Shown here piece by piece: positions 34,441-46,712 of a DNA stretch of 64,000 nucleotides; position 1 is the first letter of the stretch; every line of letters starts with the position of its first letter. Both the position numbers and the translations under genes were made by a program. Under the pieces are notes generated by a model that was given only the letters and a program-made list of their open reading frames with translations, was not told the DNA's origin and did no database searches. Source of the stretch: Triglochin maritima (Eukaryota > Streptophyta > Magnoliopsida > Alismatales > Juncaginaceae); NCBI GenBank assembly GCA_963682175.1, contig OY821791.1, forward strand, positions 29,510,326 to 29,574,325, written 5' to 3'.

Positions 34441-35863
34441 TACAACAACAACAAAGTTTTTTATCCCAAACTAGTTGGGGTAGGCTAGAAATGAAACTCT
34501 AAGGAGTCACGATTCAGACACGTGAATCGCCTTCTTCCACGCGTTTCTATCAAATGCAAATTCTCGAGGAACATTCCAATCTTTTAAATCCCAAGTCAAT
34601 CGTGGTCTACCTCTTCCGTTTTTTATGTCTTCGATCCTATTCAATACTCCTCTTCTTATAGGTGCCTCCATAGGTCTTCTTTGTACATGTCCAAACCATC
34701 TAAGTCTGTGTTGGATAACTTTCTCTTACATTGGAGCAACTCCAAGTCTCTCACAAATGTCTTCATTTCTAATCCGATCCATTCGTGTATGGCCACACAT
34801 CCACCTCAACATCCTCATTTCAGATACACTCATCTTTTGTATATGTTGTCTTTTAGTGGCCCAACATTCTGCACCATATAGCATTGCAGGTCTTATTGCG
34901 GTTCTATAAAAATTTCCTTTTAACTTAAGTGGAATTTTCTTGCCACATAAGACGCCTAAGGCTTGTTGCCATTTCATCCATCTTGCTCTAATCCTATGGT
35001 TAACATCTTCATCGATTTCCCCATCTTTTTGAAGTATTGATCCAAGATATCTAAAGATATGTTTTCTACGGACCACTTGCCCATCTAATATAATCTCCTC
35101 TTCCTCAGTATTAACAGTACTGAAACAACACTTCATATATTCAGTTTTAGATCTACTTAGTTTAAAACCTTTTGTTTCTAAAGTATTTCTCCACAACTCT
35201 AATTTTCTCTCCACACCTACCCTACTCTCGTCAATTAATACTACATCATCCGCAAAAAGCATACACCATGGAACCTCACATTGTATGTCTTTTGTCACCT
35301 CGTCCATTACTAAAGCAAAGAGATATGGACTTAAAACTGAACCCCGATGAAGTCCAATCTTAATCGGAGAAGCTTTAGTCACACCATCACAAATTCTAAT
35401 GCTAGTTTCAAATCCTTCGTACATATCTTTAATTAAATTAACATATTTTGTTGATACTTTCTTTTTCTCAGGGTCCCACCACATAACATTTCTTGAAACT
35501 CTATCATATGCCTTTTACAAATCAATAAAAACCAATGTAGATCTTTTTTTTGTTCTCTATACCTCTCCATAAGTTGTCTAATAAGAAATATGGCCTCTAT
35601 CGTTGCCTTCTAGGCATGAAACCAAATTGATTATCTCTAACACATGTCTTTTTCCTTAGACAGTGCTCAATTACACTTTCCCATAATTTCATAGTATGAC
35701 ACATGAGATTGATGCCTCTATAGTTAGTGCAACTTTGAATATCCCATTTATTCTTGTAAATTGGCACCAAAGTACTCATTCTCCACTCATTTGGTATTTT
35801 ATTTTTTCAAAGATACTACTAAACAATTTAGTTAACCACGTTATTACTTTATCCCCAAGACAT

Positions 35864-37985
35864 TGTAGGATTTCATGTTTAATTATACATATATATTTTC
35901 GAAATTTTTATGTATAATAAGGATCAATTACAATTTTCTTTGATTTATTTCATGCATGCATCGGTTTGTTTTAACATCTAGTTTCAAAACTCTATTAAAA
36001 CAAACAAGGGCTCCGAAATTCATACCTAGAAGTTCTCAAAAACTTCTTGAAGATTCGGAGACGTTGGGGATGCTTCTCGCCGCGCCGGATGCCTCCGAGT
36101 GTTCACCGAAACCCTAAACAAGGTTGGAGAGAAAGGAGCTAGCCAATCGATCTCCAAACAAGCTTAGAATCTAGCTACAAACCCCTTCCTTAGCCTCTGA
36201 GATTTCTCCTTCCAAAGACTTAGAAAACTAAGATAATTTTCGTGGGTTTTGTGGTGAATTAAGAGAGAAAATAATTATTGAATTGTGTAACCCAATTAGG
36301 GAGAATAAAGACCTATTTATAGGTTCCAATCTTACTCTTAATCATGGCTATTCTTTAGCCACGTTTTTCTTTACATTTTCTCTCATAAATTAATTCCTTA
36401 ATGCATTACATGCACCCACAAAACGTTTGACTAAGTTTAGAGCTAATCCAACCATCAATCAAATTAATCTCTTAATAATCAAAGGCAGAAAATCAATCGT
36501 TGTTCGGTTGACCGAGACTTATTCGGTTAACCGAACATGTCACGATTGGTTGACCGAGTACTAGACGGATGACCGATTCTTAAAGGGAAAAATTCTCCTT
36601 AACCGATCGGACGAATTCTCGTCTAAGACCGAGTGCCATTCGGTTAACCGAAAATATCGGAACTTAACATTGTTCGGTCGACCGTTTCTGGTTCGGTACG
36701 CCGTACCAAAGCTCCAGGCACTTTGGTCAAGTTCGGTCAATCAATTACGATTATCCGTTCCACGTTCGGTTGACCGATCCATAGATCCTTCGGTCGACCG
36801 AACCTCAACGGATTACCGAACTTCTACCCGATTTTGCCTATTTCAAATTTTGGATTTATTTCCAACAAAATTTGAACTTAAGGGGATTTTAGCAAATTCA
36901 CAACTTATGCAATGTATTATCCTATGCAACAATAAATTATTGCACCCCATAATATATGCATCTCATATGAATTTATCATGACTCTAATTATGTTTATATA
37001 CAACATAATTGATTTTACTTGTTCACCACATGTGTCATATTTTCTATGAGAAACCCGACACATCATATGAACCAAAAATCAAGCTTCTTGTTTCACGGTT
37101 TTTGCGGTGTGACCTATGGGAGGATCTAAACTAAGTTGGCAGTGATATTAAGAGCTTAATATCACAAGCTATAAGCGGTATCTAGCTACACATTATAGCT
37201 CCCAATTAGTTAGATGTCTTAATTCCACTCGAACCAAAACACGATCCATTTAGTGATGGAGTGCACCACTTGTGTCCGTCCCTTGCCGCATGATATTAAG
37301 AATACACACAAAGTAGTATTGTGTCATCTTTGTATTAGTATTCATTTCTTGATCTCTTTAAGCTAGTTATAAATATGTGACTTAACTCAAATCACATTGT
37401 GCACATTATAACTTTGCTTTATCAAGGGGCCCACTAAAATCATCACTCAATTAAGAGGGGCAATGATAATCTTTTGACTAACTATCTTCTCCAACGAAAG
37501 TTATACTTAACCAACCGATGCCTTTACACTACACTGATCGATAGTTCAAGACACTGATCTAATTAAGTATTCCTTAAGTGATTAGATATAAGTCTCATAT
37601 CAAAGGACCAAAGACACAGTAAAATATTAATGACACAGAAACACATTTCTATAATATTTTACTTATTAGGTCTATTCAGTATACAAAAGTAATATTTTCC
37701 TCTTTTGCATACCCGTGTCGTCACTTACTTGTAGAGCTACAATGATCTATGACCAACACGACAATCTTAACTCGGTAATTAATGTCCCATGTTAATTACC
37801 ATGATTGCGAATATCTTTTGTTTTATGTAAACCAATATCTTTTAGAGCTCTACGGTTAAGGACCAAGAGCCTCTTCCTTAACACTTCTAAAAGACGAATA
37901 ACATAAACAAGGAACAAAATGATTTCTCATTCAATTCATAATAATTGACATTTAAAAGTAAAACTTTTAGAACACATTCCCTTCA
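35864..37985 (-). repeat. Solo LTR of 2.1 kb inside the LINE
   Basis: Plus strand TGTAGG...CTTCA with exact 5-bp duplication GACAT (35859-35863 and 37986-37990). TATA-like CCTATAAATAGG on the minus strand near 36308-36319 supports minus orientation. Upstream of it, 36490-36835, is a palindrome cluster with CGGTCGACCG, CGGTTGACCG and CGGTTAACCG variants. Partial copies of the same family lie at 44010-44254 and, inverted, at 51350-52109. Confidence 0.92.
36490..36835. repeat. CGGTCGACCG-type palindrome cluster, partly decayed
   Basis: About 14 sites. Several have the core TCGA changed to TTGA or TTAA, still palindromic in the TTAA form (36517, 36640). That is the product expected when a methylated central CpG deaminates on both strands. 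Confidence 0.85.
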
Positions 37986-39738
37986 GACATTGCCACACCT
38001 CAATCGGAATCTCGTCTTGTCCTAAAGCCTTACCAACTTTCATCCTTTTTAAGGCTTCCTTAACCTCAACTTCTTTTATCCTCCATACAAATCGTTTATT
38101 AGATTCCTCAATTGTATCATCCACTTCAAAAGTGTCGCTATTATTTTCTCCATTAAACAACTTATCAAAATGCCCCTCCACATTTCCTTGATATCCTCTG
38201 CCTTAACTAAAAGGTTATTATTATCATATTTATTGCATTTAACTTGATTAAGGTCTTTAGTTTTCTTCTCTTTTATTTTAGCCAACTTATATATTCCAAC
38301 ATATCCCTTCTTTGATCCCAACTTTTGGTATAAATTCTCATAAACAATCACTCTAGCCTCTCTTACTGCTTTCTTAGTTTTTTTATTAGCCAACCTATAC
38401 TCTTCTAAGTTAGTTTTGTTTTTATCTTTAAACCACATCTTATAACATTCTTTCTTAGTTTTAATTGCATGTTGTACATCATCATTCCACCACCACGTGT
38501 CTCTTGAATCTAGTCTACCTCCTCTACTCTCCCCACAAATTTCTTTAGTCACTCGTCGAATGTAAGATGACATACTCTCCCACATACTATTAGAGTCTCC
38601 TACAACATCCCAAGGTCCCTCTGTCATAAGTCTATCCCTAAATCTAATACATTTTTCTCCTTTAAGATTCGACCACTTAATCTTCACAATTTTATTACAC
38701 TTATTTTGTACCACAGCAACTTATATTGAGTCACCACACACTCTCCATGTATTACCTTACAATCTATACAAGATCCTCGATCATCTTTTCGAGTAAGCAC
38801 AAAATCAATTGTACTCCGATGTTGACCACTACAAAATGTGACTATATGAGATTCTCTTTTCCCAAAGAAAGTATATGCTACCATGTGGTCATATGCTACT
38901 GCAAAATTCAAAAAATCTTCTCCTTCTTGGTTCCTAACACCAAACCCAAACCCTCCATGGATACGTTAAAACCCTTCGCTATCTTTACCAACATGACCGT
39001 TAAAATCTCCTCCAATACAAAATTTCTCACTAGTAGGAATCATTTTCACCATAATGTCAAGGTCCTCCCAAAACTATTTCTTCATTGTTTCGCTCAAACC
39101 TACTTGTGGGGCATAAGCGCTAATGACATTCAAAATCAATTTTCCGATAACTAACTTAATCAAAATTATACGATCACCTTGCCTTTTAACCTCTACCACC
39201 TCATCTCTTAGGCTCTTATCTACTAAGATTCCTACTCCTTTTTTGTTTCTATCTTTTTCACTATACCATAACTTAAACCCTGTATTTTCAACTTCTTTAG
39301 CTTTTTCACCTACCTATTTGGTCTCCTGAACACAAACAATATTGACTTTTCTCATGTTGATCACATCCACTAACTCTCTCAACTTCCCTGTTAAAGATCC
39401 AACATTCCAACTACCTATGCGTATCCTACTATCCTCAACTAGCTTCCTTACCCCTCGCACCCATTGAGTAAAGTACGAGGACCCTAACTCCTTGTGCACT
39501 ACATCCGGGCGCCGATGCAGTGTGTTACTAAGGTGGTGGTGTCCCTCGACTAGCTTCCTTATCGCTCACACCCGTCGAGAATGATGCGTAGACCCTTGCT
39601 TACTTTGAATCACAACATCCGGGGCCCGATGTAGCGCGTCACTAAGAGGGTGATGCCTCAAACACGATTCTCTTTAAAGTTTCGTTTTCATGGGAGTAGC
39701 TAGGGTTTTACGCTGGCTCACAACACCTATCGCAACTC

Positions 39739-40093
39739 TCTTTGTGAATCGAATATAATTGGAATTATTTTGACCTTGAAAAGAGTTGATATATTAAAAA
39801 CAACTCTTCAATTTTTAAAAAATGCCTGAAATACCATACAATTAAAAGTAATGTCTAAGATATTATACATTTTTACATCAAGTTTAAGGTGTGGGCTAGA
39901 AGTAGAATACGCATAATTGCAAACTTAATTCAAATTGTTTAAAGCAGGGTAGTCATGACATACATCACAAAATGTTAATAGTTAACGACAATCGTTTGAA
40001 TAAGTTGTAAAGAAAAATTGGTCCTATTGTGATAGTGGCCGTGTTACACAAAAATTGAAAGTTTAATTCGAATTAATGGCTGGTAACCATGAC
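39739..40093 (+). repeat. Host segment copy A, part 3
   Basis: Matches 41181-41537 (for example GAGTTGATATATTAAAAACA and CGCATAATTG). Similarity stops after AACCATGAC. Confidence 0.88.
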
Positions 40094-40814
40094 CGTTTTG
40101 TAACGATATGGCTATCTCTCTTTTTTGTATCCATAATTATCTGTATTTAGACTTCAAAAATAATTATGGATATGAATATGCTACTATTCGTACCATTTGG
40201 ACGCTTACTATACCAACCATGCATGATTTGGATATATCAATACAAAACCTTGGTGAATGAAGATTTAGGAATGTGTCGTCAGATAATTTACATTCCCTAT
40301 GTGACTCACACCAGTTCATGGTGATAATCCTATACTGTAGTCAATCTCAGGTTAGCAAATTGGTGATTCTCCATCTATTTTGCTTTTCCCGTATTTAAAC
40401 TTTCATTGGTATATATAATTACATATACTTCTATTGAGTGGATTATGGCTAGTGGGAAAACTTAGAATATGTGCTGAGGCCGAAGACAATAAATAGATCA
40501 TTCAGTAGAAAACAAAATAGCCTTTTACGTGCAAAACAACCACCACAGGTTTTGTTTGGTTGAGTTTGACATGGAACTTCAGATTCACTAGTTTGCTTGG
40601 ATGTGATTGGGCACATGGAGCTAAACAATTTTATATTTTTCATCATTTGTTTGTGTTATTGGCAAGTTGGGAATAGAGCGGGTCTTATTCAGAGATGAGT
40701 TGATATATTTAATATATCTCACAAATATTTTAGAAGTTATGTGATAACAATCATATTGAAAGTAATATCTGCAGTATTTTTCAATTTCATGTTTTTTTAT
40801 GATTATATCTTCTA
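40094..40814 (+). other. Spacer between the two host copies, no gene seen
   Basis: AT-rich. The few short ORFs have no recognisable domains or splice structure. Confidence 0.6.
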
Positions 40815-41537
40815 TAATCAGCTTGGAGAAGTTCTTAAGTTCTAGTAATTAGGAAGCGATTGGTTTACAGCAACTTGGAAGTTGGAGAACTGACATCGAG
40901 AACGGTTTTCTGGTAATTAATTTCTCATAAAACTAAAATAACTCTTTAAACTAAGTTCTTTGAATTCTAAATCTTTATAAAATTGCAATGTGAATGACTT
41001 CTCTCACTCCCAAGTTAAATTCTAAGGAAGTCGTGAAACTCAGTTATAATTTTTTCACAATTTTCTGCAAAACAATCACACAATTATAGACAATCCTTAG
41101 TTTAATTCGAATTGAGAGGTAGTGAAGGTACATATGGTGTAACATATAAAGTAATTTATGACATTTTGTAAGCATTCGAGAGTTATTTGTGAATCGAATA
41201 TGATTGGAATTATTTTGACATTGAAAGGAGTTGATATATTAAAAACAACTCTTCAATTTTTAAAAATGCTTGACATACCATACAATAGAAAGTAATATCT
41301 TAGAGATTATACCTTTTTACATCAAGTTTAAGGTGTGGACTAGAAATAGAATACGCATAATTGCCAACTTAATTCCAATTGTTTAATGCAGGTTAGCCGT
41401 GATGTACATCACAAAATGTTAATAGTTAACGATAATCGTTTGAATAAGTTGTAAACAAAAATTGGTCTTATTGTGCTAGTGACCATGTGACACAAAATTG
41501 AAAAGTTTAATTCGAATTAATGGCTTGTAACCATGAC
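40815..41537 (+). repeat. Host segment copy B (uninterrupted)
   Basis: Collinear with 19826-19981, 34237-34440 and 39739-40093 but free of the Harbinger, copia and LINE insertions, so it shows the pre-insertion state. The identity looks around 80-85 percent by eye. What the segment itself encodes is not clear; no ORF is supported. Confidence 0.87.
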
Positions 41538-41705
41538 ATTCATCGTGAAACATCAAAAGACATTTAATAATGATATTTTGAAAATGCCTAGAAAGTTTAT
41601 GTGAACCTAATGCATTTGGAATCATTGGGCTATGGACCATCTCGCACAGATATATTGTGACATGCATCTTTCCTACCCAAGTCACTCATTTGATCATACA
41701 ACACC

Positions 41706-42359
41706 ATGCAAGACATCCTCCTCACCACCTACCCTCAGCCCTTCTCCACACCCAACTCAACCCACCACCACCAAAAACTACCCCACCGCCGCAGTTGCTC
41801 CGATGACCTTGCTATTTTTGAGGCCTCCAAATACTTCTCAAAGAACGACACCGACGAAACCCTAACCTTCTCCCACAATACCACCCCAAAAACACCCTTA
41901 CCCCCACACAAAACATGTCAACATGCAACCCTCCTAAAGGAGGAGAAGAAGAAGAGACCCAAGTTTGCAAATTTAATACTCTCACTCTTCAACAAAAACT
42001 CTTCCAAGATGAAGCCCAAGAAGACGGATTTGTCACTCGAGAAAAGCCAGTTTTCTCATAGTTGTGAGGGCATGCATGGGACAAGCAATGGAGATGAGAA
42101 AAGACAAACCACAAGTTGGTTGGATGGGTGTGAGAGAAGGAAGTGGGTATTGGTGAGGGATGGGGTGGTGTGGGTTGATGAGTTCACAACCAGTGGGAGG
42201 TTATTTAGGGGAAAGGAGGTGGAGTGTGGAAGGGAGAGTGGTTGTAGTGATGACTTGTTTGAGCTCCCAAGGAGTAGGATGTATGATTTTGAAGGTGGTC
42301 TTCCTATCTTGCGAGGAGTTGGTGGAGTTGAAGTTGGGAGGAGTTTTAAATTTGGTTAG
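41706..42359 (+). CDS. Possible host gene: BIG GRAIN 1-like-type small protein (tentative)
   Basis: An uninterrupted single-exon ORF of 217 residues with GC content above its flanks. The N-terminal third has a His-rich run then RRSCSDDLAIFEASKYFS (residues 29-45). The middle is Lys-rich with KFANLILSLFNKNSSKMK (86-103). A SWLDGCERRKWV segment lies at 137-148, and the C-terminus has SDDLFELPRSRMYDFEGGLP (181-200). This order (basic His-rich start, an F-E-A-x-x-YF motif, a short LxSLFN motif, then SSDLFEL...GLP near the end) resembles BIG GRAIN 1-like proteins, membrane-associated factors linked to auxin response. The assignment is from memory of the pattern and could be wrong. It is shorter than usual family members (roughly 300-400 residues). 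Confidence 0.5.
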   Translation: MQDILLTTYPQPFSTPNSTHHHQKLPHRRSCSDDLAIFEASKYFSKNDTDETLTFSHNTTPKTPLPPHKTCQHATLLKEEKKKRPKFANLILSLFNKNSSKMKPKKTDLSLEKSQFSHSCEGMHGTSNGDEKRQTTSWLDGCERRKWVLVRDGVVWVDEFTTSGRLFRGKEVECGRESGCSDDLFELPRSRMYDFEGGLPILRGVGGVEVGRSFKFG

Positions 42360-43549
42360 TCGACTAGGGTATAGCTTAGTTGGCAAGGGAAGTGATATTC
42401 GGAATTTGCTCAACAATGATTGTTTTTTTTTTGGGCTTGGATACAAAGTCCATTAGTTCCAAGGTGTGTACAAGATCCTGGAGTATTGTCAGTCATTGTA
42501 AGCTTTTTAGGTAATAATGTGTTTATGTTATCGTCTTTCATATATGACTGGGTGTCTTAGAAAATTGTAGGGTATGTATCGTACGTGATGATTGTTAACT
42601 ATGCTTTACTAGCTTTCTATTGGTTTTGTTCTTGTTATCAATGATGTTTTCCATATTTAAGAGCAAACGCCTCGCTATACTAGCAGAAGAAGTATCAAAA
42701 TTTTAGCCTGTCGTCAGAATTACGAAAATTAAAAAAAACGTTGTCATGACCTAAATTTTTTACTATCCTCTTCGAATACAAATATTCTAAAAATTGTTGT
42801 AAAACATAATCAATTCATGAAATAAAATTCGAAATAAAATTATTTTATTTTTTCCCAAATTAGACGTATTTGGAAAGTATTTTCCAAACTAAACCCGTTG
42901 TCATCACGTCGCGACACCTGGTGGTGGTGAGTCATTTTTTTAGTTTATACAGAACTCGACGTTTCAAGTGTCAAGTTTTGTATAAATAGATTTGGCACTC
43001 GGCATATCGATTGTCAAGTTATAACACTTAGAAAATTTTACGCACACCCAGTAATTAAGTGCAATGATAGCCTATTAACTGAGAATTCTATTAGGATATG
43101 TCTATATAGTGTACGTACAACAACAACATAGTTTAGAAATATTTAATATTCAAAGGCAGATGAATTGAAAGAACATAGTTTACAACACTAAGATAGTTTA
43201 CAACAATATATCCTCACTACCTGAACAACCTTACAACTTCAATTTTTATTTCAAATGTACGTCTGTTTCTGTTGGATATACATATTACAAATTTTGAGAT
43301 TATACATAATATATATATGTTGTGTGTGTGACATTTTTGGTATATACATTTCAAGGATCCTAGTGTAGTGTGAGATATATATAATATTACATCGGGTAGA
43401 ACACAATTATTATTTATATATGATAATCAGAATGTTGTGGTGTAATGTATGTTTCAATTGCATGGAATTTTAGGTGGTGCATTTTTATTTCAATTGCAGG
43501 GACTTTTATGTGAAATTAAAAATAAAATCAGAATAAAACAATAAAATTC
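42360..43549 (+). other. Flank of the host ORF, no further gene
   Basis: TAGCTTAGTTGG at 42373-42384 fits the pol III A box of tRNA-derived SINEs, but no good B box follows. The stretch 42581-42820 resembles the reverse complement of 60030-60263 (GATTGTTAACTATGCTTTA and TATTCTAAAAATTGTTGTAA shared). The remainder to 43549 is AT-rich and unassigned. Confidence 0.5.
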
Positions 43550-44009
43550 ATTTAAGGACATAACACGTCGATTGTGTCGTAGAAACTGACACGAAAAGTC
43601 TTTTCATGATAGGGCATATCACGTCGGTGTTGTTTGCCAACTAACTGACGTGGTACATTTTATTATCTATTTTTTTCCAAATTCTTTTATAATAAACAGA
43701 CATACCACGTTGGCCTTCTGTTTGAACCGACATGTTTTGTCTACAGACCACGTCGATCACTTGCCAACAAATTGATGTGGTATGTCCTATTATTGGATTT
43801 TTTCCGAATTTCTTCTTTTAATAATAGGACATCCGCGTTGTCGTCTGGGTGAGGCCGGCATGGTATGTTGTAAATACCACGTCGGTGTTATTGATAAATA
43901 CCAAAGTGGTTGAGCTACATACCACGTCGGCGTATTGGCCGACGTGATAACCCCTCCCTTACCACATCCCCAGACACACGTCGATCAACTAGGGTCGGTA
44001 GAGCTACAA

Positions 44010-44254
44010 TATCTCTTTTAACCAACACAACAATCATATCTCAGTAATTAATGTCCCATGTTTATCACAATGATTGTGAATCACTTTTGATTTATGTAAA
44101 CCATTATCTCTTAGAGCTCTACGGTTAAGAACCAAAAGCCTCTTCCTGAACACTTCCAAAAGACGAATACATTAATCAAGGAACAAAATGTCATTACATT
44201 CAATTCATAATAAAAGACATATAAAAGTAAAACTTTTATAACACATTCATTTCA
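44010..44254 (-). repeat. LTR fragment of the 2.1-kb solo-LTR family
   Basis: Matches 37730-37985, including AGAGCTCTACGGTTAAG and the terminal TTCA. The remaining 85 percent of the LTR is missing. Confidence 0.85.
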
Positions 44255-45169
44255 TGCCCAACATTAGGCATTTGATCCAGTGCATCACACACATTGCACA
44301 GTCTTTGCTATTCGGTGCTTGGCGTTGCCATGTTTCTCTTTCGTACATTAGGTCCCAGTCCATTTTGGGTGGATCTCCAGAATTCGATCATTAATTGTGC
44401 TTCTTCTTTGTGGGCACCCACTGCTTAATGTCGGTCTTGCTCATTGTCTCCAACTATTTGCGGAAGATTGTTTAGTTGGGTTAATTTTTGCATCCTCCCG
44501 TCCAAGGTTAGCAGTGTCCAGTATTGCGACGTTATCAGCGGTTGAGCAATCATTGTGTCCTTTGTGTCCCAGTCTTTTAATATGGGCTCTACCTATCTGC
44601 AACCAATTCATGATTTCCGGAAAACATGACTTGGGTGGAGATGCTTGAAATTATGATAATCTTCCATGGATAGCATCTCATCTCCTGCCTTTGCTCTATC
44701 ACATCTAGCATGGCGTCCATTAATTGTCTATTCAAAATAGTGACATTAACTTGACATTTTATGAGCTTAAAATTTAACTGAAGTGTGATAAGGAAATTTA
44801 CTTACGTTCGTTGATAGCTCCGACTCTTTGTTGAGTAGATCCTGCAAATCCCCTAGCCTCATCTGGCTCACATCCTTGCACCATACATGTTTGCTCTTGT
44901 CTCTACCTGGTGCTGTTAGATTAAGAAGCACATTCCTCTCTAAATCGGTCAACCCAGACATGGCTTCATGTCGATGTTTTCGTTTAATTTTACCAATGGC
45001 CCGTTGAGCTGCCACTTCATAGGAGCAAATTTGTCTTGTTTGGGTGCAATTTCATTTCCGTCGAATTTGGATCCTTCTCCACGATTGACTCTTCAGATCA
45101 AAGTCTAAATTGTTGATGAATGTAGTAGAAATTCGTGTTTTATTTATTTCTTTGTGTTCAGGTGTCTCA

Positions 45170-45392
45170 CTGGTACACAACTGTCCCTCAAGGTACACAA
45201 GAGTCCCTCGTGGGTCACAAATGTCCCTCGTGGAATGCAAGTGTCCTTCGCAAGACGCAAGTGTCCCCCGCGGGACACAACTGTCCCCCGCAGGACACAA
45301 GTGTCCCCCACGAGACACATGAGTACCTTGCGGGACAAGAACGTCCTCCACGGGACACAACTGTCCCTCGTGGGACACATGTGTCCGTTGAA
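45170..45392. repeat. 20-bp palindromic tandem repeats, cluster 1
   Basis: About eleven units of roughly 20 bp with consensus near GGACACAAGTGTCCCTCGTG. The GGGACACAAGTGTCCC core is an almost perfect palindrome. Every unit differs slightly, and all six frames stay open over parts of it, which creates spurious ORFs. Confidence 0.9.
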
Positions 45393-46556
45393 TTTTAATT
45401 TTCTTATTTCAAGGGATTAGATTACATGTACCATTACATTGGTGTAGACGTCTGACGCTTCGACCTAGGACGTAGAGGCACCTTCTGCAACCGTCGTCAA
45501 TGTGTCATCGTCGACGTCTTTGCTGTTGAGCTAGCTCGACCAGAGAAGTTCCCTCCGGTTGGGTGTACTGGGTAAATTATGGAAAGGCGTACGTGTATAC
45601 ATCTTTCTCGCTTTGTAGGCACTCCATCGACCATTCTTTCCAGAAGCTTATTTTTTTGACTTTCTCACTCAATTGTTGCCGCAGATCCAGTATGGTCTAC
45701 TCCGCCTTGGGCTATCTTAATTTTAGCTACTGGTAGTCGACCTAGTTGTGCAGAAGGTTCCTCCACGTCAGCGCATTATCCAGTGGTTCTCTTGGAATGT
45801 GGTGACCACCCACCATTATTCTCTGAGGCAGAACGTATCGTGGGGTGTCATTAATTTGTCGATCGCCGCTTGTCCCAACCTCAACTGGTTAGTTCTCCTC
45901 ACAATCGTCACTTGTCTCTACATTTCCAGGTGGTGTCAGCTCCTCTTTCTCTCTCAACTCAACTTCCCCGCTAACTATTTTGAGCAAGGTGATGTCCTGC
46001 ATTTCCAACACCTTAATCATCTTCATTGTCCCAACGAAGATGCTCGAGTGATTCACCAATGGTACGCTTGGTGGTATCCCATTCTCTAGGTGTATCTTCT
46101 CACAGAGCCATATCTGCATCAACATGTTGGATATCTCATTTCAGGGGAAACTATTTGGTATCATAAGATGAGGGAAAATGATTGAAACTATTAGGGTTCT
46201 AACCTGGAGTATTGCCACACAATCGTTGATATTACCCTGCCTTTCAGTAACGTTGTCGATGGTTTTTCTTGTCTTCAGATCTCTACTGGCCTTTTTTATA
46301 CCAGCATACAGGTTGTCGAAAATCACCTTTACCGAAGCGTATGTTCTTATTTCCTCTAGGTTTTCAATCGTAGACATATACCATTCCATTGCTCTGTACA
46401 AACCATCGCAGAAGAGAAAGTGTGCAAAGGGGGTCCTTTTGAATTTTGTCGTCTGATTGCAGAAATCGTTGTCTTCTCCCTCTTGAAGCTTGCCTATCTA
46501 CACTTCGTAGGCTAAAAGAACTTTGAATTCTGTAACGAAGAAGTTGTCAGTTCATT

Positions 46557-46712
46557 GCAGGACGAAAGCGTCCCTTGTGGGACAGGAGCGTACCACGCGG
46601 GACACAAGTGTCCCTCGTCAAGGAGACATTTGTCCATCGCGGGATGCATATGGCACTTGCGGGATGCCACTAGCCACGTCAGGACACATTTGTCCCTGGC
46701 AGGATACAACAG
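46557..46712. repeat. 20-bp palindromic tandem repeats, cluster 2
   Basis: About seven degenerate units of the same motif (GGGACACAAGTGTCCCTCGT at 46599), 1.2 kb from cluster 1 and next to the possible first exon of the minus-strand gene. Confidence 0.88.

Larger units (their letters stand above)
34726..39499 (-). pseudogene. RTE LINE endonuclease-reverse transcriptase polyprotein, interrupted
   Basis: Apurinic-type endonuclease begins near 39440 with RIRIGSWNVGSLTGKLREL and VNIVCVQETK; later pieces show FCIGGDFNGHVGK and QHRSTIDFVLTRKDD. A linker (38714-38076) follows. The reverse transcriptase starts near 38030 (ALKRMKVGKALGQDEIPIE), is split by the solo LTR at 35864-37985, resumes with VPIYKNKWDIQSCTNYRGI, and reaches the catalytic FADDVVLID in the 252-residue ORF 35484-34726. 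The C-terminus has RMLRWMCGHTRMDRIRNEDI. Several frameshifts separate the parts. It would reverse transcribe at nicked target DNA. Confidence 0.92.
34441..39738 (-). mobile_element. RTE-type LINE, full length but split by a solo LTR
   Basis: The 3' end is at 34441 (TACAACAACAACAAAG followed by CCCAAACTAGTTGGGGT, the usual tail of plant RTE elements read on the plus strand). The 5' end is at 39738. A 17-bp duplication TCTTTGTGAATCGAATA flanks it (34424-34440 and 39739-39755). The paralogous locus near 41185 has a single ATTTGTGAATCGAATA with no LINE. Coding sequence is on the minus strand. Minus the 2.1-kb solo LTR the element is about 3.2 kb, normal for plant RTE. Confidence 0.93.

Noticed and set aside
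42373..42460. tRNA or SINE
   Set aside because: A good A box is present, but no B box and no cloverleaf could be drawn.
45170..45392. CRISPR-like array
   Set aside because: Units are contiguous and degenerate, without unique spacers of uniform length, and the context is a plant transposon.
45110..45420. Five overlapping ORFs of 70-108 residues on both strands
   Set aside because: They are translations of the 20-bp palindromic repeats in all frames; the repeated CPxDT/PRGTQ words come from the repeat, with no domain.
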